64,000 nt of DNA, taken from Streptomyces violaceoruber. Its GTDB lineage: Bacteria > Actinomycetota > Actinomycetes > Streptomycetales > Streptomycetaceae. Below the pieces are notes generated by a model that worked only from the letters and a program-made list of their open reading frames with translations, did not search any database and was not told where the DNA came from. The DNA lies in contig JODI01000005.1 in the NCBI GenBank assembly GCA_000720805.1, positions 132,536 through 196,535 of the forward strand, written 5' to 3'. Below are positions 34,986-42,643 of this stretch, one piece after another (positions within the stretch are counted from its first letter, which is position 1; the number at the start of each line of letters is the position of its first letter). The translations under genes and the position numbers were made by a program.

Positions 34986-36068
34986 TCACGCCTCGCCCCT
35001 CAGCCGCAGCATGACCTTGCTGCTCCCGCTGCCCGGGTCCGCGGCGACGGCGAGCGCCTCCTCGGCCCGGTCGAGGGGGAAGCGGTGTGTGATCAGCGGG
35101 GTCACGTCCAGGCCGTCCGCGAGGGCGCGCAGCGCGTCGTCGATCTCGTCGACGAAGCGGTACGAGCCGATCCAGGTGATCTCCCGGGTCACCAGGTCGC
35201 CGAGCACGGCCGGCGCCGCCGCACCGGGCAGGTTGCCGACCTGCACGAGGGTGCCGCCCCGGGCCGTGGCCCGCAGCACCGGCCCGAGCGCGGCCGGGGC
35301 GCCGGACGCCTCGAAGACCACGTCCACCTCTTCGGGCAGACCGTCGCCGCCGGCCAGGTCACGAGTCTCGTCGGCGCCCATGGCGCGGGCCACCGCGAGG
35401 GACGAGGACGCCAGGTCGGCGGCGACGACCCTGCCCGCTCCCCGGTACCGGGCGGCGGCGACGACCAGTGAGCCGATCGGCCCGCAGCCGTTGACCAGGA
35501 CCGTACGGCCACGCAGCTCCGGCACCCGGCCGACGGCGTGCAGCGCGACGGCCAACGGCTCGGCGAGGGCGCCCTGTTGGGTGTCGACCCCGTCGGGGAG
35601 CGGCCGGATCTGGGGCGCGGGGACCGTCCGGTACTCGCTGAACCCGCCGTCGGTGTGCGGCTCGAAGGCCGCCGAGCCGAAGTAGCGGACGTACGGGTGG
35701 AGGTTGGTGCGGCCGGCGATGCGCTCGGGCAGGACGCCGTCGCCGACCAGTTGGGCCGGATGGACGGTGACCGCCTGCCCCTCCCGGAGTCCGGTCACCG
35801 CGTCGCCGAGCGCGGCGATCCGGCCCGCGACCTCGTGCCCGAGCACGAGCGGATGGGCGAGCGAGGCGGTCCCGGACGCCCCCTTCTTCCAGTACGCGAT
35901 GTCGGACCCGCAGATCCCGCCCCACTCCAGTGCGAGCAGCACCTCGCCGGGTCCGGGCACCGGCCGGTCCCGTTCGTCGATGCGCAGGTCGCCGGGGCCG
36001 TGCACGACGACCGCCTTCATCAGGCCGGTCGCGGGCCGCGCGGTGCCTCGCTGCGTGAGGGTGGTCAT
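34986..36068 (-). CDS. Medium-chain zinc dehydrogenase, L-idonate 5-dehydrogenase type, lacking structural-zinc cysteines
   Basis: A 360-residue alcohol/polyol dehydrogenase. Catalytic-zinc ligands are present (GGICGSD, LGHEVAG, LAEPLAVALH), as is the nucleotide-binding GCGPIGSLVVAAA. FGSAAFEPHTDGGFSEY is typical of L-idonate 5-dehydrogenases. The segment that normally holds four structural-zinc cysteines reads HPAQLVGDGVLPERIAGRT and contains none. The enzyme likely oxidises a sugar acid such as L-idonate with NAD(P). ATG at 36068 is preceded by AAGAAGGTAGGG; another ATG 16 codons in (MKAVVVHG) is possible. It lies downstream of the ManD/mannonate-dehydrogenase/transporter genes, split from them by an IS110 element. 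Confidence 0.85.
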   Translation of the reverse strand: MTTLTQRGTARPATGLMKAVVVHGPGDLRIDERDRPVPGPGEVLLALEWGGICGSDIAYWKKGASGTASLAHPLVLGHEVAGRIAALGDAVTGLREGQAVTVHPAQLVGDGVLPERIAGRTNLHPYVRYFGSAAFEPHTDGGFSEYRTVPAPQIRPLPDGVDTQQGALAEPLAVALHAVGRVPELRGRTVLVNGCGPIGSLVVAAARYRGAGRVVAADLASSSLAVARAMGADETRDLAGGDGLPEEVDVVFEASGAPAALGPVLRATARGGTLVQVGNLPGAAAPAVLGDLVTREITWIGSYRFVDEIDDALRALADGLDVTPLITHRFPLDRAEEALAVAADPGSGSSKVMLRLRGEA

Positions 36069-36145
36069 ACGGCCCTACCTTCTTGAGTGGGTCCCGTGAG
36101 TTCGCGACTCTGGGACTGCGCGGGTGGGGCAGGGATGGTTTTCAT
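36065..36145 (-). CDS. Possible 26-residue small ORF coupled to the dehydrogenase
   Basis: ATG at 36145 has GAGGG about nine bases upstream and opens a 26-residue frame (MKTIPAPPAQSQSRELTG...) whose TGA overlaps the dehydrogenase ATG in an ATGA quartet. That overlap is the usual sign of translational coupling. The peptide has no recognisable motif. It may be a leader peptide or a chance frame. Confidence 0.3.
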   Translation of the reverse strand: MKTIPAPPAQSQSRELTGPTQEGRAV

Positions 36146-36191
36146 GCTGGCTGCCCTCGATGGCTCAGGACGCTGATCCCCCTGCCCCGCC
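36123..36191. other. Long hairpin left of the IS110 transposase
   Basis: GGTGGGGCAGGG (36123-36134) pairs with CCCTGCCCCGCC (36180-36191), 12 pairs with one G-T, around a 45-base loop. IS110-group elements encode a structured bridge RNA in the non-coding end beside the recombinase, and this hairpin could be part of one. If the element starts only at about 36210, it is instead an intergenic hairpin of the interrupted operon. Confidence 0.35.
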
Positions 36192-36209
36192 ACTTCTTCC
36201 GGACTGCTG

Positions 36210-37504
36210 ATTAGGCACTGCGAACGATCGCTGAGTAGGGCGAGGACAGGCGGAAGGAGTCGCGCCACACGCTGCACCGGGAGGGGACCATGACCGCCAA
36301 CGCAGGCTTCGACATCGCCAAGGAATTCCACTGGCTCGCGGTCACCGACGACCGCGGCCGCCAACTCCTCAGCCACCGCGTCGACAACACACCCGACGCC
36401 ATCGACACCTCGATCGGCGAACTGCACAGCATCGAGGCCGAACACGGCCCCGTAACCGTCGGCCTGGACATCCTCGGCGGCATCGCCGCCCTGCTGACCG
36501 CCATGCTCCTGGCCGCCGGCTTCCGCGTCGTCCACGTCCCCGGCCTGGCCGTCAACCGCGCCCGCCGTGCGACGAGGGGCGGCGAGAACAAGTCCGACCC
36601 CCGTGACGCCAAAGTCATCGCCGAACAGGTCATGCTCCGCGACGACCTGCGCACCGTCGAACTGCCCGACGACAGCGCCGTGGAGCTGCGGCTGCTGGTC
36701 AGCCACCGCACCACGCTGGTCAAGGAGGCCACCGCCCGCACCGCACGGCTGCGCGACCTGCTCACCGGTATCCACCCCGGCCTGGAAAGGGCCGTCGACC
36801 CGACGAACCAGTCCGGGCTCATCCTGCTGGGCCACTACGTCACCCCGGCCGAGATCCGCCGCGCGGGAACCGCCCGGATCGCCGGCTACCTGCACCGGCA
36901 CGGGGTCAAGACCACTACCGCACAGCCGCTGGCCGACGCGGCGCACACCGCCGCGCTCGCCCAGCATGCCGTCCTGCCCGGCGAACGCCGCACCGCCCAG
37001 CTCATCCGCGAACTCGCCGACGAGCTGCTGACCGGCAAACACCGGATCAAGGCCCTGGAAGCCGAGATCGAGAAACTGGTGACCGGCCACCCTGACGGGG
37101 CCCTCATCCGCAGCCTGCCGGGGATGGGGGCCGCCCTCACCGCCGAGTTCATGGCGGCCGTCGGCGACATCCGCCGCTTCACCAGCGGCGACGCGCTGGC
37201 CGCCGCCTCCGGGCTGTCCCCGGTGCTCTCCCAGTCCGGCAAGATCCGCTACTCGCGCAGCGCCACCGGCGGCGACAAGGCTCTCAAACGGGTCTTCTAC
37301 CAGGCCGCGTTCTGCTCCATCCAGCGCGATCCCGCTTCGCGCGCCTTCTACGACCGCAAACGATCCGAAGGCAAACGACACCATCAGGCCCTGATCGCCC
37401 TGGCCCGGCGCAAGATCAACGTTCTCTACGCCATCCTGCGCGACCGACGCCCCTACGAGGCCCGGCCACCTCTTCGTCTCGTGGCTTGACAACAGCATTA
37501 GGCA
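36210..37504 (+). mobile_element. IS110-family insertion element (boundaries uncertain)
   Basis: An IS110-type recombinase gene lies between two same-strand catabolic genes and on the opposite strand to them. The 8-bp direct repeat ATTAGGCA occurs at 36210-36217 and again at 37497-37504, immediately after the recombinase stop and over the stop codon of the transporter gene. Taken as limits it gives an element of about 1.29 kb. IS110 elements lack classic inverted ends, and the true left end could be 80-130 bases further left to include the hairpin at 36123-36191. Confidence 0.7.
36290..37489 (+). CDS. IS110-family DEDD-type recombinase (transposase)
   Basis: A 399-residue transposase. The N-terminal RuvC-like domain has Asp8 (FDIAKE), Asp103 and Asp106 (KSDPRDAKVIAE); at the second acidic position, where IS110 proteins normally have Glu, this one has Asp60 (VGLDILGG). 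The C-terminal Tnp20 domain is intact (LPGMGAALTAEFMAAVGDIRRF, AAASGLSPVLSQSG), including the serine region. ATG at 36290 follows GGGAGGGGACC. The gene is full length and unbroken, so the element may be active. Bridge-RNA-guided recombination is known for the family; the RNA here is not proven. Confidence 0.93.
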   Translation: MTANAGFDIAKEFHWLAVTDDRGRQLLSHRVDNTPDAIDTSIGELHSIEAEHGPVTVGLDILGGIAALLTAMLLAAGFRVVHVPGLAVNRARRATRGGENKSDPRDAKVIAEQVMLRDDLRTVELPDDSAVELRLLVSHRTTLVKEATARTARLRDLLTGIHPGLERAVDPTNQSGLILLGHYVTPAEIRRAGTARIAGYLHRHGVKTTTAQPLADAAHTAALAQHAVLPGERRTAQLIRELADELLTGKHRIKALEAEIEKLVTGHPDGALIRSLPGMGAALTAEFMAAVGDIRRFTSGDALAAASGLSPVLSQSGKIRYSRSATGGDKALKRVFYQAAFCSIQRDPASRAFYDRKRSEGKRHHQALIALARRKINVLYAILRDRRPYEARPPLRLVA

Positions 37505-38892
37505 GCGTCCTCCAGGCGGACGAGATCCCGGCCGCGTGTCTCGGGCGCGAGCAGCGCGCTGACGAAGGTGATGAGGGAGTAGACGACGAGCATCGCCGCG
37601 ATGGGCCACCAACTCCCGGTGACCGCCGTGAGGGTGGCCGCGAGGACCGGGCCGATGGCGGTGGCGAGGATGCCGCCGATCTCCTTGGCGAGTGCGAGCT
37701 GGGTGAACCGGGTGCGGGAGCCGAAGAGTTCGGCCATGGTGACGCTCTCCAGCGAGAACAGACCGAGGACACCGACGTTCAGCCCGAGGACCATGCCGAG
37801 CATCACGCCCGGGGTCGAGCCGGAGGTGATGAGGAGCATCACCGGGAAGGCGATGACCACGGTCAGCGCCGTGAGCACGAGGTAGACGACGCGGCGGCCG
37901 AAGCGGTCGCCGAGCAGACCGATCACCGGCACGGTGGCGAAGCCGAGCAGCGAGCCGTACAGGATCGCGTCCGTCGGGACGGACCGGCCCACCGCCAGGT
38001 TGCTCGCGATGTAGCCGACCAGGAACGTCTGTACCAGCCCGGAGTTGCCCGCCTGACCGAACCGAAGTCCCAGCGCGAGGAAGAACGCCTTGCCCTTGCG
38101 CTGCCGGATGCCGGCGGCCAGGACGTCGCCCTCCCGCGCGTCGGCCGCGGCGATCGCGGTCTCCACCTCGCCCTTGGCGAGCGCCACCCCGTCGACCACG
38201 TCGGGCCGCTCCTCGAAGACCGGGCTCTCCTTGAGGCCGCGCCGCAGCCAGACCGCGAACAGCATCAGCGCGAAGCTCAGCAGGAACGGCAACCGCCAGC
38301 CCCAGGACAGCAGTTGGTCCTCGGTGAGCACCGCGAGCAGGATCGCCCACAGGCCGGAGGCGGCCAGCGTTCCGGAGTTGGTGCCGAGCGACACCAGCGA
38401 GGAGATCAGGCCGCGCCGCTTGACGGGGGCGTACTCGGCCAGCAGCACGGTCGCGCCCGCGATCTCCGCTCCGGCGCCGAAGCCCTGCACCAGCCGCAGC
38501 ACGACGAGCAGGACCGGCGCGAGGATGCCGATGGTGGCGTACGTGGGCAGGGCGCCGATGAGGGTGGTGGAGGCGCCCATCAGCAGGATGGTGAGGTACA
38601 GGACCTTCTTGCGGCCGATCCGGTCGCCCATCCGCCCGAAGTAGACCGCGCCGGCGAGCCGGGCGACGTACCCGACGCCGTAGGTCGCCATCGCGGCGAT
38701 CAGTCCGATGGCCGGGCTGACGTCAGGGAAGAAGATCTTGTCGAAGACGATGGCGGCGGCCAGCGAGTAGAGCTGGAAGTCCATGAACTCCATGGCCGTG
38801 CCGAGCCAGCCGGAGACGGCGGCCCGGGCCAGATCGCGGGTGCTGCGTTGAGCGGGTGGCGTCTGCTGAGCGGCTGTGACGCTGTCCTTCAT
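37498..38892 (-). CDS. MFS transporter, metabolite:H+ symporter type
   Basis: A 464-residue membrane transporter with about 12 spans and the MFS cytoplasmic motif GRMGDRIGRKKVL after span 2, repeated as GLLGDRFGRRVVYL after span 8. RLVQGFGAGAEIAGA is typical of the MHS subfamily that takes up organic and sugar acids with protons. ATG at 38892 has GGAG six bases upstream. The protein ends RGRDLVRLEDAA, and its TAA stop lies within the 8-bp repeat at the IS110 boundary; the final residues may have been changed by the insertion. It lies between the mannonate dehydrogenase and the L-idonate-type dehydrogenase genes, so a hexonate or hexuronate is the likely substrate. Confidence 0.88.
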   Translation of the reverse strand: MKDSVTAAQQTPPAQRSTRDLARAAVSGWLGTAMEFMDFQLYSLAAAIVFDKIFFPDVSPAIGLIAAMATYGVGYVARLAGAVYFGRMGDRIGRKKVLYLTILLMGASTTLIGALPTYATIGILAPVLLVVLRLVQGFGAGAEIAGATVLLAEYAPVKRRGLISSLVSLGTNSGTLAASGLWAILLAVLTEDQLLSWGWRLPFLLSFALMLFAVWLRRGLKESPVFEERPDVVDGVALAKGEVETAIAAADAREGDVLAAGIRQRKGKAFFLALGLRFGQAGNSGLVQTFLVGYIASNLAVGRSVPTDAILYGSLLGFATVPVIGLLGDRFGRRVVYLVLTALTVVIAFPVMLLITSGSTPGVMLGMVLGLNVGVLGLFSLESVTMAELFGSRTRFTQLALAKEIGGILATAIGPVLAATLTAVTGSWWPIAAMLVVYSLITFVSALLAPETRGRDLVRLEDAA

Positions 38893-38974
38893 CGTGAACT
38901 CCGTTGTCCGGGGACTGCAGTGCGGCTCTCGCGTGGGAGGTGGCTCAGGTACGGGTGGTGCGGGGCGGGGCGGC

Positions 38975-40435
38975 TCAGGTCTCGACGCGTCCGGCCCGCA
39001 GCGCGGGCAGCCGGTCGGCGACGGCGGCGACGAGGGCGTCGTCCGCCGCCAGGTCCGCCGCACCGAGGACGCGCAACAGCGCGCGTACCGACGCGGACGG
39101 GCGGGTCGAGGGGCCCCAGCAGCCGGCGAGCGCCTCGGCCGCGGGGTCGGGGAGGACACTGTCGGCCGGGCGGGTGCTCGACATCCAGGCGGCGAGGGCG
39201 AGTTCCAGCACCGGCGTGCTCGCACCACGGGCCCGCAGCGCCCGCAGTGCGGGCAGCCAGCGTTCCGTGATCTTCACGGATCCGTCGGTGCCGATCTGCC
39301 GCAGCAGGTGCCGCATCGCGGGATTGCGGAACCGCACGACGAGGTCCTCGGCGTACTCCACGGGATCGGGGTGGCCCGCGGGGAGTGTCGGGGCGACCTC
39401 CGCGCACAGCGCCCGCACGAGCCGTTCGCCCCAGTCGGCCGCCATCGTCTCGGCGATCGTGGTGAGGCCCGCGGCCGCGCCGAGGTAGGCGAGCGCCGAG
39501 TGGGAGCCGTTCAGCAGCCGCAGCTTCGTCAGCTGGTACGGCGTCACGTCCGGGACGAACAGGGCGCCGTCTCGCTCCCAGGGCGGCCGGGGCGCGGCGA
39601 AGGAGTCCTCCAGCACCCACTGCCGGTACGGCTCGGCGGCAACGCACAGGGCGTCGCGTACACCGAGAGCGGCGTGGGCCGCCGCCAGGTCGGAATCGGC
39701 GGTCGCGGGCACGATCCGGTCCACGACCGTCGCGGGGAAGGCGACGGAGGAGGCCATCAGATCCAGGACCCGCGCCCGGTCCGGCCAGGCGGACGCCCGG
39801 ACGAAATCGTGGACGACCCGGCGCAGCGCGTCACCGTTGTCCGCCATGTTGTCGCAGGACACGACACTGATCGGCGGCGCACCGGCCCGCATGCGTGCCG
39901 CGAGCCCCGCGGCGAGGCGCCCGACCACCGTGCCGAGGGGCCCGGCGGGGTCCGCCGCGAGGTCCGCGGCGACCGGCGGGGCCGCGCTGTCCAGCGCGCC
40001 GGTCGCGGGGGAGCGGTGGTAGCCCTTCTCGGTGACGGTGAGCGTCACGACCGTCACCTCGGGGTCGGCGAGCAGGGCGTCGACGTCCTGGGCGTCGGGT
40101 CCCATCACCAGCGCGTCCACGACCGAACCCACGACCCGCGTGCGGTGCCCGTCCGGACGGCGCTCGGTGACCGAGTACAGACAGTCCTGGTCCCGCAGGG
40201 CGCGTACGGTCTTCGCGGAGCGGGGGGCGACCGCCGTGATGCCCCAGGGTTCGCCGGAGAGGGCGGCGGCACGCTCGGTGTACACCGCCTGGTGCGCCCG
40301 GTGGAAGGCGCCGAGACCGAAGTGGACGACCCGGGTGCGCAGTGCGGCGGGATCGACCGCGGGACGCAGCCCGGGAGCGAGCCGGGTGGCCGCCGTACGG
40401 TTCAACGGAGCGCCACGGTTCGACAGAGCGCTCAC
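38975..40435 (-). CDS. Mannitol-dehydrogenase-family oxidoreductase, probably D-mannonate oxidoreductase
   Basis: A 486-residue long-chain polyol dehydrogenase. [19 protein letters not shown] is the NAD-binding signature; [22 protein letters not shown], and [16 protein letters not shown] with the catalytic lysine region follow. Family members include mannitol dehydrogenase, fructuronate reductase and tagaturonate reductase. Beside a mannonate dehydratase, interconversion of fructuronate and mannonate (UxuB role) is the best inference. GTG at 40435 forms a GTGA overlap with the dehydratase stop, so the two are co-translated. Confidence 0.88.
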   Translation of the reverse strand: MSALSNRGAPLNRTAATRLAPGLRPAVDPAALRTRVVHFGLGAFHRAHQAVYTERAAALSGEPWGITAVAPRSAKTVRALRDQDCLYSVTERRPDGHRTRVVGSVVDALVMGPDAQDVDALLADPEVTVVTLTVTEKGYHRSPATGALDSAAPPVAADLAADPAGPLGTVVGRLAAGLAARMRAGAPPISVVSCDNMADNGDALRRVVHDFVRASAWPDRARVLDLMASSVAFPATVVDRIVPATADSDLAAAHAALGVRDALCVAAEPYRQWVLEDSFAAPRPPWERDGALFVPDVTPYQLTKLRLLNGSHSALAYLGAAAGLTTIAETMAADWGERLVRALCAEVAPTLPAGHPDPVEYAEDLVVRFRNPAMRHLLRQIGTDGSVKITERWLPALRALRARGASTPVLELALAAWMSSTRPADSVLPDPAAEALAGCWGPSTRPSASVRALLRVLGAADLAADDALVAAVADRLPALRAGRVET

Positions 40436-41640
40436 CAGTCGTGCACCGACCCGTCGAGGCGCCGCGCGATGGGCAGATAGCGCCGCTGGTAGGGGAACCG
40501 CTCGGCCGCCTTCTCGTCGTACTCGACGCCCAGGCCCGGCTCCTCGGAGGGGTGCAGCATGCCGTCGGCGAAGGTGACCCCGGTACGGAAGACCTCGGCG
40601 GTCTCGTCGGGGTGGCCCATGTACTCCTGGATGCCGAAGTTCGGCACGGTGAGGTCGAGGTGGACGGCGGCGGCCATGCTGACGGGGGAGAGGTCGGTCG
40701 CGCCGTGGGAGCCGGTGCGCACCTGGTACAGCGCGGCGAGGTCGAAGATCCGCCGCAGGTGCGTGATGCCGCCGGCGTGCACGACGGTGGTGCGGACGTA
40801 GTCGACGAGCTGCTCGGTGATCAGGTGCTGGACGTCCCAGATCGAGTTCATCACCTCGCCGACCGCGATCGGCGTCGTGGTGTGCTGCCGGATCAGCCGG
40901 AACGCCTCCTGGTTCTCGGCCGGGGTGGGGTCCTCCATCCAGAACAGCCGGCAGCCCTCGACGCTCTTGCCGAACCGGGCCGCCTCGATCGGGCTGAGCC
41001 GGTGGTGCACGTCGTGCAGGAGATGGAATCCGAAACCGAACCGCTCCCGTACGGCCTCCAGATAGGCGGGCGCGAAGCCGAGGTACGCCTCGGTGTCCCA
41101 GGGCTGCTCCTCGGGCAGTTCGGTCGCGGCGGGCTCGTAGACCTTGCCCTTGCGCACCCCGTACGTCCCGCCGACGTCGGGCACCGCCGCCTGCGCGCGT
41201 ACGGCCTTGTAGCCCAGCTCCAGATAGCGCTCCACGTCGTCCAGGAGGGAGGGCACGTCGGTGCCGCTGGCGTGGGAGTAGACCAGGACGCCGTCCCGGG
41301 AGCGGCCGCCGAGGAGCTCGTAGACGGGCAGCGCGGCGACCTTGCCCTTGATGTCCCACAGGGCGGTGTCGACGGCGGCGATCGCGGTCATCGTGACCGG
41401 CCCGCGCCGCCAGTAGGCGCCCTTGTAGAGGTACTGCCACATGTCCTCGATGCGGGCCGGGTCCCGGCCGGTCAGCAGCGGGGCCACATGGTCGCGCAGG
41501 TAACTCGCCACGGCCAGTTCACGGCCGTTGAGGGTGGCGTCACCCAGTCCGGTCACGCCGTCGGTGGTGGTGATGCGCAAGGTGACGAAGGTGCGGCCGG
41601 GGGAGGCGACGAACACCTCCACACGCTCGATCTTGCTCAC
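40432..41640 (-). CDS. D-mannonate dehydratase of the enolase superfamily (ManD/RspA group)
   Basis: A 402-residue enolase-superfamily enzyme. ManD-group hallmarks are present: [49 protein letters not shown] with metal-binding residues, [38 protein letters not shown], and FGIQEYMGH. The reaction is dehydration of D-mannonate (or gluconate in some members) to 2-keto-3-deoxygluconate. GTG at 41640 is chosen because TAGGAG is five bases upstream and the protein then starts [10 protein letters not shown] as usual; upstream starts would add an unrelated extension. First gene of the operon, facing the GntR regulator. Confidence 0.9.
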   Translation of the reverse strand: MSKIERVEVFVASPGRTFVTLRITTTDGVTGLGDATLNGRELAVASYLRDHVAPLLTGRDPARIEDMWQYLYKGAYWRRGPVTMTAIAAVDTALWDIKGKVAALPVYELLGGRSRDGVLVYSHASGTDVPSLLDDVERYLELGYKAVRAQAAVPDVGGTYGVRKGKVYEPAATELPEEQPWDTEAYLGFAPAYLEAVRERFGFGFHLLHDVHHRLSPIEAARFGKSVEGCRLFWMEDPTPAENQEAFRLIRQHTTTPIAVGEVMNSIWDVQHLITEQLVDYVRTTVVHAGGITHLRRIFDLAALYQVRTGSHGATDLSPVSMAAAVHLDLTVPNFGIQEYMGHPDETAEVFRTGVTFADGMLHPSEEPGLGVEYDEKAAERFPYQRRYLPIARRLDGSVHDW

Positions 41641-41744
41641 TGCGGCTCCTAGGTCGGGCTCCTTGGCGGACCCTGTCGAGTGCTCCAAGGCGGAATCCTT
41701 GGGTCGGATCGGGTCTGCTTAGTCGACTTCCTGGTCGCGAAGTA

Positions 41745-41756
41745 CTTGTATACAAG
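41745..41756. promoter_or_regulatory. Perfect palindrome CTTGTATACAAG, GntR/FadR-type operator
   Basis: The 12-bp perfect palindrome lies between the dehydratase (start 41640) and the regulator (start 41811). Its TTGTATACAA core fits the TnGTnnACnA pattern of FadR-type GntR operators, including those of hexuronate regulators such as UxuR and ExuR. It probably controls both divergent promoters. Confidence 0.7.
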
Positions 41757-41810
41757 CACTAGTCGCGCAGCAGGGCAATACTTGGCCGCCGCTCTACGTA
41801 CGATGGGCCC

Positions 41811-42524
41811 ATGGCTCATACCAACGGCCGGCGGACGAGTCGGCGTGACATCTACCTGAAGTTGCGCCAGATGGTCCTGACCCTCGAACTCGCCCCGGGC
41901 GCCGCCCTGTCGGAGAACGAACTCGCCGCCTCCATGGGCGTCAGCCGCACCCCGGTGCGGGAGAGCCTGATCCTGCTGGCCCAGGAGGGCCTGGTGCAGG
42001 TCTTCCCGAAGATCGGGTCGTTCGTCTCCCGGGTGGACCCGGCGCAGGTCGCCGACGCGCAGTTCCTGCGGGAGGCGGTCGAACTCGCCTCGCTCGACGA
42101 CCTGCCCGGCGACCTCGACGCCGCACTCGTCGAGGAACTGCGGGACAACCTGAAGCGCCAGCGCCACACCGACCTCGACCTGGAGGAGTTCTTCACCCTG
42201 GACGAGGCCTTCCACCACGGTTTGATGCGGCTGAGCGGCCACGGTGACGTCTGGACCACCGTCGCAGCCGCCAAGGGCCACCTCGACCGGGCCCGGCGTC
42301 TCGGCCTGCACGAGAACGAGTCCCCGGCCGTGTTCGCCGCCCAGCACCACGAGATCCTCGACGCGGTCGTCGGCGGAGACGTCCCGCTCGCCCGTACCGC
42401 CATGCGCACCCATCTGCGGGCCGTCTTCCAGGACATCGAACGCATCCGCGCGCACTCGCCGGAACTGTTCGCCGCCGACGCCTCCACGGTGCCGGTGCGG
42501 CGCAATGTCGTCGTCTGGGAGTGA
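41811..42524 (+). CDS. GntR-family (FadR/FCD subfamily) transcriptional regulator
   Basis: A 237-residue regulator. The winged helix-turn-helix (about residues 12-75) contains LSENELAASMGVSRTPVRESLILLAQEGLV. The C-terminal all-helical FCD domain has the conserved metal/effector residues in EAFHHGLMRLSG and HHEILDAVVGGDVPLARTAMRTHL. Such proteins sense small organic or sugar acids. Its gene is divergent from the mannonate dehydratase and shares a palindromic operator with it, so it is most likely the repressor of the hexuronate/mannonate operon, relieved by a pathway intermediate. Confidence 0.92.
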   Translation: MAHTNGRRTSRRDIYLKLRQMVLTLELAPGAALSENELAASMGVSRTPVRESLILLAQEGLVQVFPKIGSFVSRVDPAQVADAQFLREAVELASLDDLPGDLDAALVEELRDNLKRQRHTDLDLEEFFTLDEAFHHGLMRLSGHGDVWTTVAAAKGHLDRARRLGLHENESPAVFAAQHHEILDAVVGGDVPLARTAMRTHLRAVFQDIERIRAHSPELFAADASTVPVRRNVVVWE

Positions 42525-42578
42525 ACCGTCCAGGCCCCGGCGTTCGAGTGGTGACGGTCGGGGCACCGGCGTACGGTC

Positions 42579-42599
42579 GAACGGTGCACGCCACCGTTC
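42579..42599. promoter_or_regulatory. Inverted repeat GAACGGTG-N5-CACCGTTC before drug exporter
   Basis: A perfect 8-bp inverted repeat (42579-42586 and 42592-42599) 45 bases ahead of the exporter start codon. It is well placed for a repressor, for example a TetR- or PadR-type protein, but no such regulator gene is adjacent. Confidence 0.4.
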
Positions 42600-42643
42600 A
42601 CCCAGGCGTCGCGAGGGTGTGAGCCCTCGAGAGACGGCACACC

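Noticed and set aside
34555..34989. 144-residue Pro/Arg/Thr-rich frame in the repeat gap on the - strand
   Set aside because: It lies over the 124-bp repeat, whose period breaks the frame between copies, so the peptide is not preserved from copy to copy. Composition is that of a GC-rich shadow.
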